Positions 11,701 through 22,949 of a stretch of DNA of 64,000 nt are shown here, one piece after another. The stretch covers positions 248,001 through 312,000 of the forward strand of contig CAJVGD010000005.1 of assembly GCA_910890315.1 (NCBI GenBank). Direction: 5' to 3'. This stretch comes from Serendipita indica DSM 11827 (taxonomy: Eukaryota > Basidiomycota > Agaricomycetes > Sebacinales > Serendipitaceae). Under the pieces are notes generated by a model, which was given only the letters and a program-made list of their open reading frames with translations, had not been told where the DNA came from and did no database searches. The translations under genes and the position numbers were made by a program. Each line of letters opens with the position of its first letter. Position 1 is the first letter of the stretch.

Positions 11701-12968
11701 TGTCGCAAAGAATTTAGGCTCCCAGTTTGTCTGTCATCTGCAAACAAGACATAATTCACGAGCTTTCATTTCAAGCTCCGTTATATGAAACCCTCTGTCA
11801 TTACAAATTCAGGTATTTCTCCCGTTGGCTATTACTTAGCAATGCGAATCACCTCAGACGAACAATCACCGTCACATAAGATTCATATCAAGATTTCCGT
11901 ACAGCAATATGATCAGTAAGAGCCATTATATGAGTTCTAGATAAATTACGCTTATTCCCATGCTCGGAACACACACTCTTTCTACAGTCAAGTAGAATAT
12001 GATGTATTGTAAGAATCTGAATATATGAGGAATATCATTTACAGTCCTAGTGGGGACCAACCGACAAAGTTGAGGGATATTACTTATTCCTTCCTAAGTC
12101 TCAAATCATATCTTGTATTCAATCCAATCCTTCCTTTATATATACCTCATGTTAGACATGCTCTTATGCTTTTACTCTCAAGGCATGCAACAGGAGAAAC
12201 CATGGCAGCCATAGCCCTCCAGCTCAAATTATAATGAATGCTCAAGAAAGCACAATAATCAAGTCATTAACCCGTCAAACAGTTAAAATGCTAGGTATTG
12301 CGCAATTTCCGCTTTCCATTGGTAGCTACGTTGGCTGTAAGGATAGGGGCCTATCCATAGAGAACGTGTCACCGCACAATCTCTGACGTCTTTCTATCTA
12401 GTCTATTTGAATGAATCCGGAGCAGCCTTATGAAATTTGACCCATGTCGGTGACTTGCATACTCAGGACGCTCCGCATTCTTTGCAAAAATCGGGCATCT
12501 AATGCCAGGGTTTCATATTAGGACTCAGGGCCGCGCTCAGGTCTCGAACACACAAGCTTGCGGAGTCACCAATTCCGGTGGCTGACCTTGTACATCATGG
12601 ACAATCTACAAAGATTTACTGTTTGTGAGCGAAACGTGGCGGAGCAAGTTACATAAGGGTGATAATTTTGCTTTCTCGGGTCTTAAGAGGTACAAGATAC
12701 ATTGACACATGGCATGAGGAGTGTGTCGAACAATCACGGAGGTTATGAATCCTCAGCCGTTGCTAAAATATTTAAGGAGAACAATCGGTGATAGACAGTC
12801 TCCCTTTCCAGAATGTCTGCTTTCGATCCAAGCTACCATGCTGCCCACGTCAGCGTCCAATGTCCTTAGCTGGTCCAAATGCATACTTTGAACCATACAA
12901 CGGCGCAACTAGTGTCTCCAATCAGGTCATAATAAGGCGTTAGATGGGCTAATCTAACATGTTCATAG
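11701..12968. other. Non-coding part of the KDZ element
   Basis: No protein-like frame is seen. The region is AT-richer than its surroundings and has no obvious repeat. It may be the leader of the accessory gene that starts at 12969 or decayed cargo. Confidence 0.4.
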
Positions 12969-15197
12969 ATGTTCCAAGCAGGTGATCACCAAGCGGTCCA
13001 TGCTCAGGCCCACGGCGTCGGTGGGTTTCCAACTTGGAGCCCACCTTTATATTCCACGCAATCATATATTCCACTCGAAGGGCCTCTCCTCACAATGGCA
13101 TCTGGGCAACAAAACAATACGGTTCCCTCGTCCTCCTTGGATCCTGCTTCTCGCACCTCGTTGCCAGCTCCACAACATCAGCATGACCCGACGGCTTTGT
13201 CTGACACCTCTCTGATCCGGGCTTCAGCAATACCGTCAAATATCCCAACTCCCTCATCCGCATCGCATCCTGTGGGCAGCACGGCTCAACCACCTCAACC
13301 GGGTCAGGCCAGCACAACATCCACCTCTTCTGAAGCGGTTCCCAATGCGCTTAACACTTCTCCGGAATCAAGCACTGTCGCGCAGTACCTCGCCGATTTA
13401 CAAAGGTCTGCGGACTCTCTCATTCCCGTACGGCCGGATGTCACTCGAAACAAGAATAAGTTCGCACCAAATAAGCGCAATCCCGAGAAGTTCTGGACCA
13501 ACTTCTTTTCAGCGACAATTCCCGTAAATTGCGCACGTGGTGACCAGGCCTGAGTCAAAGCAAGCTGCAAAGGATCTCATCATGCACCGTCTGGCAACAA
13601 AAACGTGTTTTGACCTGGACAAAGACCAAGCGCTGGTGTGGGAGGAGTTCGTGGACTTCTTCAACCAATGCGAGCAGAATTTCGAGTTAATTCCTCTTAA
13701 GTACGTACATAATTACACTAAGTCTGTAAAAGCGGAACTAACTGTGTACTTAGTGCCCGGAAGGAGCTTGTCGCAGCAAGCTTTACGTCAATTATTGGAG
13801 ATGCGTATGCTGCTTTCAAGTTCCCTGCATTGTCAGTTGTGGTTATTCCTGGTGACCCTAACAATGCACCCGAACAAGGATGTGAGTTTGCCTTAGATGT
13901 CAGCCCTGTCATTGATTCCCAGTAGATTCAACATTGCGCCTCCAGAGAACAAACTATCCCCTTTAGCATGGCTTGCACATGAGCGCCCCAACGTCGCTGC
14001 AGGGTTTCGGGCAGGAATGCAAGCCTATGCGCACTACTTCTTTGACAGTATAGGTATGGAACACTTACATAATCGGACATTGGATCACTTTCAGCTCAAC
14101 ATTGGACAGCCCCTGATCACTCGACCACCCTGGCCTTGCCAACCGCACAAGCCGAGACAACCTCTGAGTCGACCGCAGACCAAAGCGACAATCAGAACAA
14201 GAATAAACGTCGGCTAAAGTCACCAGATATATACAAAGTTCCACTTCTGGGCGAGCGTGATGGAATACGGCTCTGGGCACTTGATGATAATGTCTATGCA
14301 TGACGGTCGTAGTGTCCTATCTGCTGCAATTCAGGACCGCTACTGTAAGTTCAATTGACTTTCTTTATATTATCTGGCTAACATCTTGACAGTGCGTGCA
14401 GGACATGATGAATCGAAATGGGGTTGGAAGTATATCATGGCAAATATGGACAATCTGTGCTATCCAGATGTCATACCCGTCGTAACGGCAGAAAATAAGC
14501 CCACCACCCGAGCTACGCTTCCTGGCGATGTCAACTGGAACAAAGATCACCTCAATGCGTGGATTGGACTCATACAGTCTCATCAAAAGGACAATCAGCT
14601 GGGCAAGGGCATGCTTTTCAAACCTACTCCGAAGGCAAAGGCAATTGCTGCGTTCTCTCCAGGTATGTCTCAACTGGGTCGGAAAACAAGCTTAAATTGA
14701 TAGTTTTGTACAGAGTTGCTCCCTTCAGAGGACTCAAGAACCGTCACAAATGCCAGGCTAGTGCTCACTAACAGTCCAGATGAGAACGATTCGGTCCCTG
14801 CCTTTGGTGGTACCCAAAACGTCAACATTGGGCAGTTAGGTATGAAAAATAAACTATAACCTTGATACAGGACCAGTCTGACAATGCTGCGTCTACAGGG
14901 GTCAGTAATGCTCAAACGCACTCACTGGCACCAGTGCCAGGGTTGCCATCAGCAGCTTCACCTCTGACAATTGAACCTGATCAAAGGCCATTGCCAGCAC
15001 CAGCAACCACGCCCGCAGCTGCAAACGTCATGGTTGACAAGCCCAGGACCGAGGTACCTTATGAGCAGCTCACCCCCGCCCAAAAACGCAAAAGAACACG
15101 TGCACTCAATCTTGCAAAACAAGCGGCTCAGACCGAGGTAAGTGCAGCACCTGAGGTGACATTGCGGCCTCGGAAGCGAGCCAAGAGGGGTGACTAG
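12969..15197 (+). CDS. Unrecognised accessory gene of the KDZ element (family copy 1)
   Basis: A Ser/Pro/Thr/Gln-rich N-terminal stretch (12969-13430) is followed by a globular region with blocks RNKNKFAPNKRNPEKFW, LIMHRLATKTCFDL with WEEFVDFF, DAYAAFKFPALSVVVIPGDP and SRFNIAPPENKLSPLAWL. Next comes DHLNAWIGLIQSHQKDNQLG, then GMLFKPTPKAKAIAAFSPG (14570-14660). The C-terminus is Lys/Arg-rich (LTPAQKRKRTRALNLAKQAA, then RPRKRAKRGD), which looks like a nuclear or nucleic-acid-binding tail. Introns are clear at 13699-13751, 14345-14392 and 14662-14713. Frames change without a good intron near 13540 and 13893, so this copy may be decayed. The same blocks in the same order occur at 61714-63998 on the other strand. 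I do not recognise the family. Its place in the transposon suggests a mobilisation or passenger role, but that is inference. Confidence 0.65.
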
Positions 15198-15384
15198 GTC
15201 GCTACCAATTCACTCATGATGATATGCTTTGTCTTATTGTGAATAAATTACCCTCTCTTGCTATTTGACATGTTCTAAGCGATCTATATTGTGGATAAAA
15301 CAGACATGAGCCAGTATCAGCAGTCTCTATCTCAGCAAACGAACTTCAGTCCCTCAGTACCCTCTTACTAATGGAAACCGTGAA

Positions 15385-17040
15385 TGCTTGCTGAGGCCTA
15401 AAGGATTAACGGAGGACTGAAGAAGGAGGAGGCGAGCAGGGAAAGGACACTAACAGATGTCAAACTTATAACGGCAAGGAAGTAACTGAGGTTTGGACCC
15501 TGTTACTTCGTCATGTATATTTTAGTAGATTATTGGGGTTTATATACGTGTAGAGAGCCCCAGACGAAACGCAGAAGGATGGGAACGGACAGTAAGATAA
15601 GAGCAAGAGATGAGACAGAGCAGAGCTGCTGCACTTGGGAGTGTAAGAGACTAATGAGATTGTAAGAGACTAGCTAAGTAATCCCAAGAGTCCCTGCTTG
15701 GCTCGTGCCACAAGGCGTGAGGGCGTTACACTAAGACCACACCAGGTAAAGGCATGAACCTCCCTCAACTTCAGAACCAGGAACTTTGCTTCTTCTTTGT
15801 TGATAAACCCAAGATTGGGTATGAAATACCAACAAAAAAGCGTCATTTTCCAACCCGGAGTCCACATCAACAGAATTTCAATCTGAATAAACCCGGATGA
15901 TGCATGAACCGGGTCACAAAATGGACCTAAAATGTCGATAATTAGCTATGGGAGCGTCTTCAGACCGTCTGAGTGTTGACAAAGGCTACAAACCCTCGGG
16001 TGGCTAGGAGCAGTTTGAACATTGAAGCAGCGCAGAATGATGGCATTGGCAAACGCAAAGTCGCATGTTTGGAAATGTTTGAGATTGCCCAATTTGGCCA
16101 CAGATGATCATGGCTCCACCACCTGAAGGTTGCGAAGGAGTGAAGGAAGCACGCTTGAGAAGCACAAAAGGTGAATCATGGATGAGAATACGTTCAAGAT
16201 GAGCAATATTGTCGACAAGAGTCCATTCACTGATATCAAGAGGGACGGTTATACAACAGAAGGCGAATGAACATATGCGGCCTCTTCTTTGTCAACGAGT
16301 CAACCACGTGAAATTAGATACAATCAGGGAGCCAAGTAACAGGGTGATAGGCTTGTGCATGAAGAGGACACACTGACGAGCATGACGCCGACAGCACGAA
16401 ATTCAGTGCCCACATGAAGATGTTAGCGATGACACTTACATCTTTCTGGTGAGCGGAGTCCCAAGCAGAGTCACATTATGTCCTATTCGCATCTATTCAG
16501 ATTGTTTCCTCAATGTGAGGGTGCTTAATTAAGGGAATCTGAGGCGTAAACTGGACGAGGGGATTGGATACAAGAGAATGTTACATGGAAAACAGGGCAC
16601 TTTATTCGTTTTGGGAACCGTCTAAGAGTCATTCCAGGGCTTTTGGTTGCGCAGTGACATAAATGAACCGTTGCTAAACAATACTCTAACGCCCTCGCGC
16701 CTGGTGGCACGAGCCCAGTGGGAGCTCTCGGGATTAGTTAGCTAGTCTCTGACTCTCTTACTAGTCTCTTACACTCTCAAAGCGGCGCAGCAGCTCCGCT
16801 CTGTCTCATCTCCAGCTCCTACTCTTCGTTCCCATCCTTCCGCGTTTCGTCTGGCGCTCTCGCGCGTATATAACCCTCCATAATCTACCTATGCCGTACA
16901 TAAAGAAGTACCAGAGTCCGAATTCCAGCTGTTTCCTCACCGTTCTAAGTTCAACCCCCGTTAGCGTCTTGCTTCCCCGCTCGCCTCCATTTTCTTCTTC
17001 CAGTCTTCCGTTACTCCTCTACGCCTCAAGAAGCTTTCTT
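15385..17040. mobile_element. LTR-retrotransposon fossil, probably gypsy-type: two LTR-like copies in opposite orientation
   Basis: A ~330-350 bp sequence at about 15385-15735 returns as its reverse complement at about 16685-17040. Each contains a TATA-like tatata stretch, and each begins on its own strand near CTAACGCCCTC/GTAACGCCCTC. Directly beside the left copy (about 15740-15870, minus strand) is a short piece resembling the start of gypsy-type pol (GFINKEEAKFLVLKLREVHA). This is broken debris nested in the KDZ element and therefore younger than the element's assembly. The middle (15870-16680) has no clear coding content. An alternative is the inverted ends of a small non-autonomous DNA element. 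Confidence 0.5.
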
Positions 17041-17148
17041 GGTTTTCAATACGAGGCGAGCTGAGAGGAACTTATTCTGGTGGGTTTCGCATTATAAAAT
17101 CTAGCGATAATTCCAATAAACTAAGTATTCGACATAAAGTCAGTTCAT

Positions 17149-20100
17149 TTAGACCTGAATGACCGTGATTTCGTCAGCCAAACGGCGGTAAATACTGGAC
17201 ATGGCATATGCATGTGCCCTCTCGCCCTGTTTCTCTGAGTTTAAAGCCCTTTGAAGCCACTCTTCACATCTAAATTCGAAAGTTTTGTGAGTGTATGTAA
17301 TCTCGGCATGAGTGAGCTCAAGCTCTTCACTCCATCGGTCGTGACTTGCTTTGGCCTCCAGATATCGTACGCGAAGCACTATACATAAAGTGAGCTCTAA
17401 GGAAGAATCTAAGTGGGGTTTGAATACTTTCGTCAAGCCAGTTATCATCATTTGCGTGCGTCCCCACCGCAGTCCGACGCCAGATCCACGAGATGTTGAC
17501 ATTGAAGCCACGCCCAAGTTCTTGAGTGTATCGGAACACGTTAGCAGCAGATACATCTGCTGGTAGGAGTGGTTTAAGCTCAGGATTCCGAGCACCACCT
17601 AGAACTTCCAGCGCAGCAAAGGTAGCACGATACCGGCCCGTATTAAAGTTAATGTCTCGACGAACGCGCTCTATCAGTGATCTGGAGCGTAAGTTCGCGT
17701 CATATCCGTGCTGATGGCGATCCCTGTCACGTAAAAGTGCGATCTCCTCTGCAAGTCCAGTGCGGAGAGCGCGTAAATAGTCAAACGCTTGCGCTTCTCG
17801 TAGCTCCTTCTCAACCTGTCGAGGAATTGCAAGTTGTTCGTTCGGAGGGAGCGTTGAAGGGATGGGAAGCTTCCATTGCTCAGGGAGCGCGGGATCATCC
17901 TCCTCATCTTCCTCGTCATGTATATCTAGCGGAGTACGCGCTTTCCAGTCGTTGATCCTGTCGGCTAATGCGACACGTTTCTGGTTGAGCTCAATGCGCT
18001 GCCGCTCTGTTGTGATCGATTGTGAATGTATCTCTAGCCTCTTCCTGTCGACATTCAGTATCGAAAGAGCATATAATTACCTAACGTACTGATATTCCTC
18101 CAAATCGAGGCCGTCATTCACCCAAAAAGCCAGTGCTGGATAACCATCTGCATTCTCGAGGGCCAGGGGTGGTAGCAGAGCATCAAAACGTGTAAGTTTC
18201 TGAATTATTTCAGCACGGGTGGGAGCTGAAGACGGTTAGACTTGCACATTAGATTGCAAAACAGGCACAAACCTTGGTCTGCTAGTGTCTGATATATAGA
18301 TCGACCTTCCTGGTCTATATTGTAATGATCTTCAAGCTCAGACCATTCCTTCGAGATATTTAGTCCAAACGTCAGGAAAACCTGAGAACGTACTGCAGCC
18401 CTTGCCTCTCCAATACTCGCCCGCAGATCGGCAAGCAATGTTTGGTGCTGAATTAGCATTTCCCGGGTATTTTGTAACCTCTTTGAGAGTGTAGCACCTA
18501 GCCGTGCTCAATTGGCTAGACTTGGCACACTAACACCGTGACCTGCTCACCCATTTTACATGTCTTCCGCCAGTTCCAATAGTTCAAGTGGAAATTGAGG
18601 GTATCCATTCTTCCTCCAGGCGTCATGCGAGATGTGCTTCCTGATAAGTGATTAAGGGCACTCCACAGTCTTTCGATGGCTTCCCCATCTGTACGCCCGA
18701 CCTTCTTGCAGTAGTTGAGTGAATATCGATAACGGCATTCTTCCTTGTGAGCTGGAAGGTGAAATTTGGGCACCAGGAAGATGATTCGAAGATGTGGTGG
18801 GAGGCGTAAGAAGGCGGCAAGGTTGTTGAAGCGAGTCTGGAAGTTCCGACGATACTGACATGCAATATCGTAGGTTAATACCAGGTCCTTGATACCACTC
18901 ATCCTGTGGATGATCTGGGAAATTGCAAAGTCTGAATTAAAATACCTATACGACTTATTAGGAATCATCATTGCGAACAATAATTGCCTGACCGTTCCCC
19001 TTTTTGGAGGTCGACGAAGGATTGAGGAATTGCACTCATGTCGGCATACACCGCCAGCAAGGCCAGTAACCTCAAGTCTATTGAATCGACTTCGAGATGA
19101 GTTGACAGTAGCCCGGTAATTTGAACAGTCCGATGGCTAAACAAATGATGTAAGAGTCTCAATTGCTACTGGGAACAACTTACCTCTTGTCGAGAGCCAT
19201 TTCCAGATGCAAGATAGTCACTATATTGAACCGGATTTGCAAAGAAACCGCCGTCCGACCACAGCACTCTGTCAAGTGGACTGCGACTGTCATGCTTGAG
19301 CAAAGTCAGCCGAAAATTGGCGTCAAAGTGTACGTAACGTCGGACGAGCCAGCTGATATAACTTGTCGTGAGTGAGAAGCCTTGGAGGTTCGTGATTTCA
19401 CATACTGTCTATCATTTGGCATGGTTTCAGCCCAATTCTCCAAAATATTTACTCCCGGTTGAGGGCATGCAGGACATTCCAGACATCTGATCAAGGGGTA
19501 GACTGTGTTCTGACTTGTTTCATAGGAGCCACTATCTCGCTGTGCAACTAGATAACTCCACTGCCGTGAGATGCGCCGGAATTCTCGAACGCGGTCCTGG
19601 TAAGGTTGTCAGTCATGAATATTATATGACACGAGGGCAACACACTGGTATATTACTCAACCCTTCAAGGTCTGTCAGGCGATAAAGAGACTCGAGATAA
19701 GAGTTGGCACTTCCTTTGCTCTCTAAATTGAGGATACGGAAGTGTTCAAGAAGGTCGAAAGTGAAGGCCGTTTTGGGGTTCTGAATCGAAGCGGAGAACA
19801 TCCTCGACTTGAACAGCTGCAAGTCTGGTGTGGTTGAGGAGTCGCAACCACAGAGGGAAACTGAGAGAGCGTGGAAACCATCAATGTGGAGCACCAACAG
19901 CTTTCGAGCTCCTGCTGGCATTGGGCATGGGTAGCCATGATGACCAAGCTGCACGACGAGGCCAAGGTCTGAGAGCGATGATCCTTGCAAATGTGTTCCA
20001 TTCCATCGCTTAATCTTGTGAAAAGGTGTTTGAAGATGTGATATGACGATACATTGTGAACAGCGAGGTGTTGTAAAGCAATTGGTACACATGAAGAGTC

Positions 20101-20497
20101 CCTTTTCCCCGGAGTTGCATGCGCATGGGATAGGACCATATGGAAGCGACTCAAGCTCAAGGAGGGCAGAGAGGTACAACCCCGAGCAATTAATCCATTC
20201 ATCCAGAAAGTCGTGTTGGGTCTGCAAGTTCAACTTGAGCAAGCATGGATCAGAGATGAAACATACCTTGCTTCTCCTGGTTGCTTGGAGAGGTTCGAAT
20301 GGCTGTAACTTGGCACTCTCCTGGGGGATTACTGGCTCCCATGGTATGTAGTCATCAGACGGAGCTGGATCCCAACTCGTCACGTAATTTTCTGTATTTC
20401 GTTTCCTTTTCTTGGGTTGGCGAACTTGCACATTGCTGATAGAGACGCTAGCAGAAGTAGATATCTGTTCAACTGCAGGGCGTATCCGCTTTCCCAT
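17149..20497 (-). CDS. KDZ transposase with CxC2 cysteine-cluster domain
   Basis: Starts at ATG 20497. The N-terminal third (20497-19600) carries the CxC2 cluster: CACNSGEKGLFMCTNC, then RCSQCIVISHLQTPFHKIKRW and LGLVVQLGHHGYPCP. CLECPACPQPGVN follows at about 19465-19505. The core contains HFDANFRLTLL (first acidic catalytic region, about 19300), the landmark YDIACQYRRNFQTRFN, then FLVPKFHLPAHKEECRYR, and GRTDGEAIERLWSALN with MTPGGRMD (18900-18590). A long helical C-terminal part rich in Glu/Arg ends at 17149. Introns have ordinary GT-AG ends (e.g. 19645-19597). It catalyses cut-and-paste movement of the surrounding element through its mirrored ends. One oddity is that the conserved VDLQKGER block at about 19010 lies in a different frame from the sequence on both sides, so this copy may be impaired or mis-sequenced. 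Family assignment is firm. Confidence 0.9.
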
Positions 20498-20607
20498 TCT
20501 TGTGTCGATGTTGGGTCCAAAATATTTGTGTTGTTGTTTCTCCCTCAGCGTGAAAGCCTGTACATCAGTACAAATTGGTGGCCATCAACCGTGACAGAGA
20601 TAACTTC

Positions 20608-21409
20608 TCAAATGTGCCGCAATATTTCATTGATTAGAAGAGGTGCATTTCCCTGTATTAGCTAGTCTATTAAAGTGAATCTAGCACATTTCCTACATCC
20701 CTGCGGTCTGCCGCATCCCAATCTTTTAGTGCGTCCCATTTGGGCTCCATGATGGGGTCGGGTTCACATTGATACTCCTTCAATGCAAAGTGATTCCCTT
20801 CAGAGACGTTGAACTCGCTGAGGGCAGTGGATCCTGCTTGATATTGTGCCCGTGCATGTTCCTTAAGCATTGTATTTACTTGACCATCAAGGTTGAAGCG
20901 TCGAGCTGAAAGGATAAGTGCAACTTTATCCTCGAAACTTGAGTTTTCCATCTGTTCTACCCATGTCTCTGGCTCCCCAAGGTACTTGTAATTGGTAACA
21001 TGACGTCGAATGCATCTCATCCTCCCCTGAGCTGCTGTCTCCATGCAATACATGCGTGCAGTCTCTATGGCATCTCTCCAAATTCGATGCTCAACAGCCT
21101 GAAGTGATGCCTTGAGCCTCTGTGCCGCCTCATCCGGGACATCGACATAGAGGCTGTGAAAATGGGCATAAACGAGCTCCCATTTGTGTCCAGCCAATAC
21201 AAGTTTCCAGAACGCATAGATCTCTGTATGAGCAGCCAAGAATTTGATGAGCGAAAATTATTGCTTCAAGCGTCCACCAAACCTTTATTATGAGTATTGT
21301 TGAGATATGAGAAGAATTTGCTATCGTTAAAGATCCGAAAGCCATTCCACATGACCGAGGTACTGTCAGACTGAGGATTTTGCTCATTGGAGGAACTCCG
21401 CATGTCCAT
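20608..21409 (-). CDS. Unrecognised small gene of the KDZ element
   Basis: A protein of about 230 residues is read from ATG 21409 (MDMRSSSNEQNPQSDS), with an intron near 21296-21232 and the main exon 21231-20712. A short last exon, NAPLLINEILRHI, stops at 20608. The body is charged and probably helical (DVPDEAAQRLKASLQAVEHR, then ETARMYCMETAAQGRMRCIR). No known motif was recognised. It lies between the transposase start (20497) and the right terminal repeat, on the same strand as the transposase. It could be transposon-encoded (DNA binding or regulation) or captured host sequence. Confidence 0.55.
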
Positions 21410-21474
21410 AGTTGTTGAGGAAGAGGGGAAGTGGTGACATTGACCGAAGCTTCCACATGATATCAATGAGGATG

Positions 21475-22949
21475 ACAGACCATAGGTTCCGCGACGTTTT
21501 GCGACGACAGAGGACTAAAAGCCTAAATTCTTCGTGACAGAGTGTTGCCGCACGACAGGACTGAGAATAACAGACGGCGAATCGTGGGTCTCCGAACCAT
21601 GACAGATGAGCAAGATGCCCAAATTTATCATGACGGAGAAAGCGGCACTGAGAATGACGAGATGATGGATTCTACATCATTTCGCGATAACAGATGTGCC
21701 AAAAACCCTAATTCTTCATGATACAGTGTTGCCGCTCGACAGTACCGAGTATGACAGACGGCGAATTCTGGGTCTCCAAACCATGACAGATGAGCGAGAT
21801 GCCCAAAATTTATCATGACAGAGACAGCAGCACTGAGTATGATGGGATAATATATTCTATGTCGTTTTGTAATGACAGATGGGCCAAAAGCCTAAATTAT
21901 TTGTGACAGAGCATTGCCGTACAACAATACTGAGTATGACAGATAGCGAATTCTGGGTCTCCGAACCATGGCAGATGAGCGAGATGCCCAAATTTATCAT
22001 GACGGAGACTCTAACATAGGCGATACCAAATATGATGGGATGGTAGATTCTACATCATTTCGCGATAACTGATGGGCCAAAACTCTTCATAATAGAGTGC
22101 TGCGGCACGACAGTACCAAGTATGACAGACGGCAAATTCCGGGTCTCCGAACCATGACAGACGAGCGAGATGGCTCAGTTTATCATGACAGAGATTCTCA
22201 CACAGCGACACTGAGTATGACAGGATAGCATATTCTACGTTATTTTGTGATGACGGATGGTCCAAAGGCTAAATTCTTGGTGACAGAGCATCACCGCACA
22301 ACATTGTTGAGTATGACGGACGGTGAATTCTGGGTCTCTGAACGATGACAGATGAGCCGAGCACCTGAATTCTTCGTGACGAAGCATCCCACACGGCAAT
22401 CCCGGAATGATAGACAATAGAGTCTATGCCGCCGGATGAAATTGACGGGCTAGGCACCTAAATTCTAAATGACAGAGGTTCCCATATCAATACAGAGTTG
22501 TAGCAGACGGTAAATTTCACGTCTTCTAGTGATGATAGATGCGCTAAGCGCCTAAATTTCATGACAGAGCTCATCACGAAGTATGGACAAAATCCCTTAA
22601 CTCTGGTCGAGCGCTGAAAGTCCCCGCTAAGCCTGCCTAGGAAGTAGTACCAAGATGGGGAAGGCGTTGAGACTGACGGACAGGGGTGCGTGTGAAATAC
22701 AGAGAAATCCGAAACCCAGTATCCAGTTTGCGGTTTCTCCATCATGGTGAATTACGCGACGGATTCAGCCTCAGTCACCATCTATTGTGGGTTCTTCATC
22801 CGTGCTTGAGGTGAAAATGATTTCACATATATTATTAGCCTTTATATTCAAAACGTTTAATCCATCAAGCGCTCGTGACAGACACCTCTATGAGCGTAAA
22901 TTTGCAGTTTTTTTCCTAGCGCAAATAAGCAAATTTACTTATCGACGGC
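21475..22949 (-). repeat. Right terminal inverted repeat of the KDZ element, 5 tandem units
   Basis: This is the reverse complement of the left arm. The same landmark (as CCGAACCATGACAGATGAG) is found near 21592, 21775, 21961, 22147 and 22338, giving five ~185-bp units against seven on the left. The outer ~600 bp up to 22949 is the mirrored unique end. Confidence 0.88.

Larger units (their letters stand above)
9852..22949. mobile_element. KDZ-superfamily DNA transposon, ~13.1 kb, inserted in a NACHT-WD40 gene
   Basis: The ends are perfect or near-perfect inverted repeats beginning GCCGTCGATAAGTAAATTTG at 9852 and mirrored to 22949. TA flanks both ends (9850-9851 and 22950-22951), and I cannot tell a TA target duplication from TA being part of the repeat; no longer target duplication is visible. 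The cargo, left to right, is: left repeat with tandem array (9852-11700), empty stretch, accessory gene (+, 12969-15197), LTR-element debris (about 15385-17040), KDZ transposase (-, 17149-20497), small gene (-, 20608-21409) and right repeat (21475-22949). KDZ (Kyakuja-Dileera-Zisupton) elements are known to be abundant in basidiomycetes and to carry passenger genes, including TET/JBP dioxygenases; I see no TET/JBP gene here. The two ends remain highly similar, which points to fairly recent insertion. Confidence 0.9.

Noticed and set aside
21597-22457. Several minus-strand frames of 60-70 codons
   Set aside because: They are chance frames within the ~185-bp tandem repeats, recurring with the repeat.
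9852-22949. TET/JBP dioxygenase as KDZ cargo
   Set aside because: Such genes are known passengers of fungal KDZ elements, but I found no dioxygenase-like HxD...H arrangement in any frame read here.
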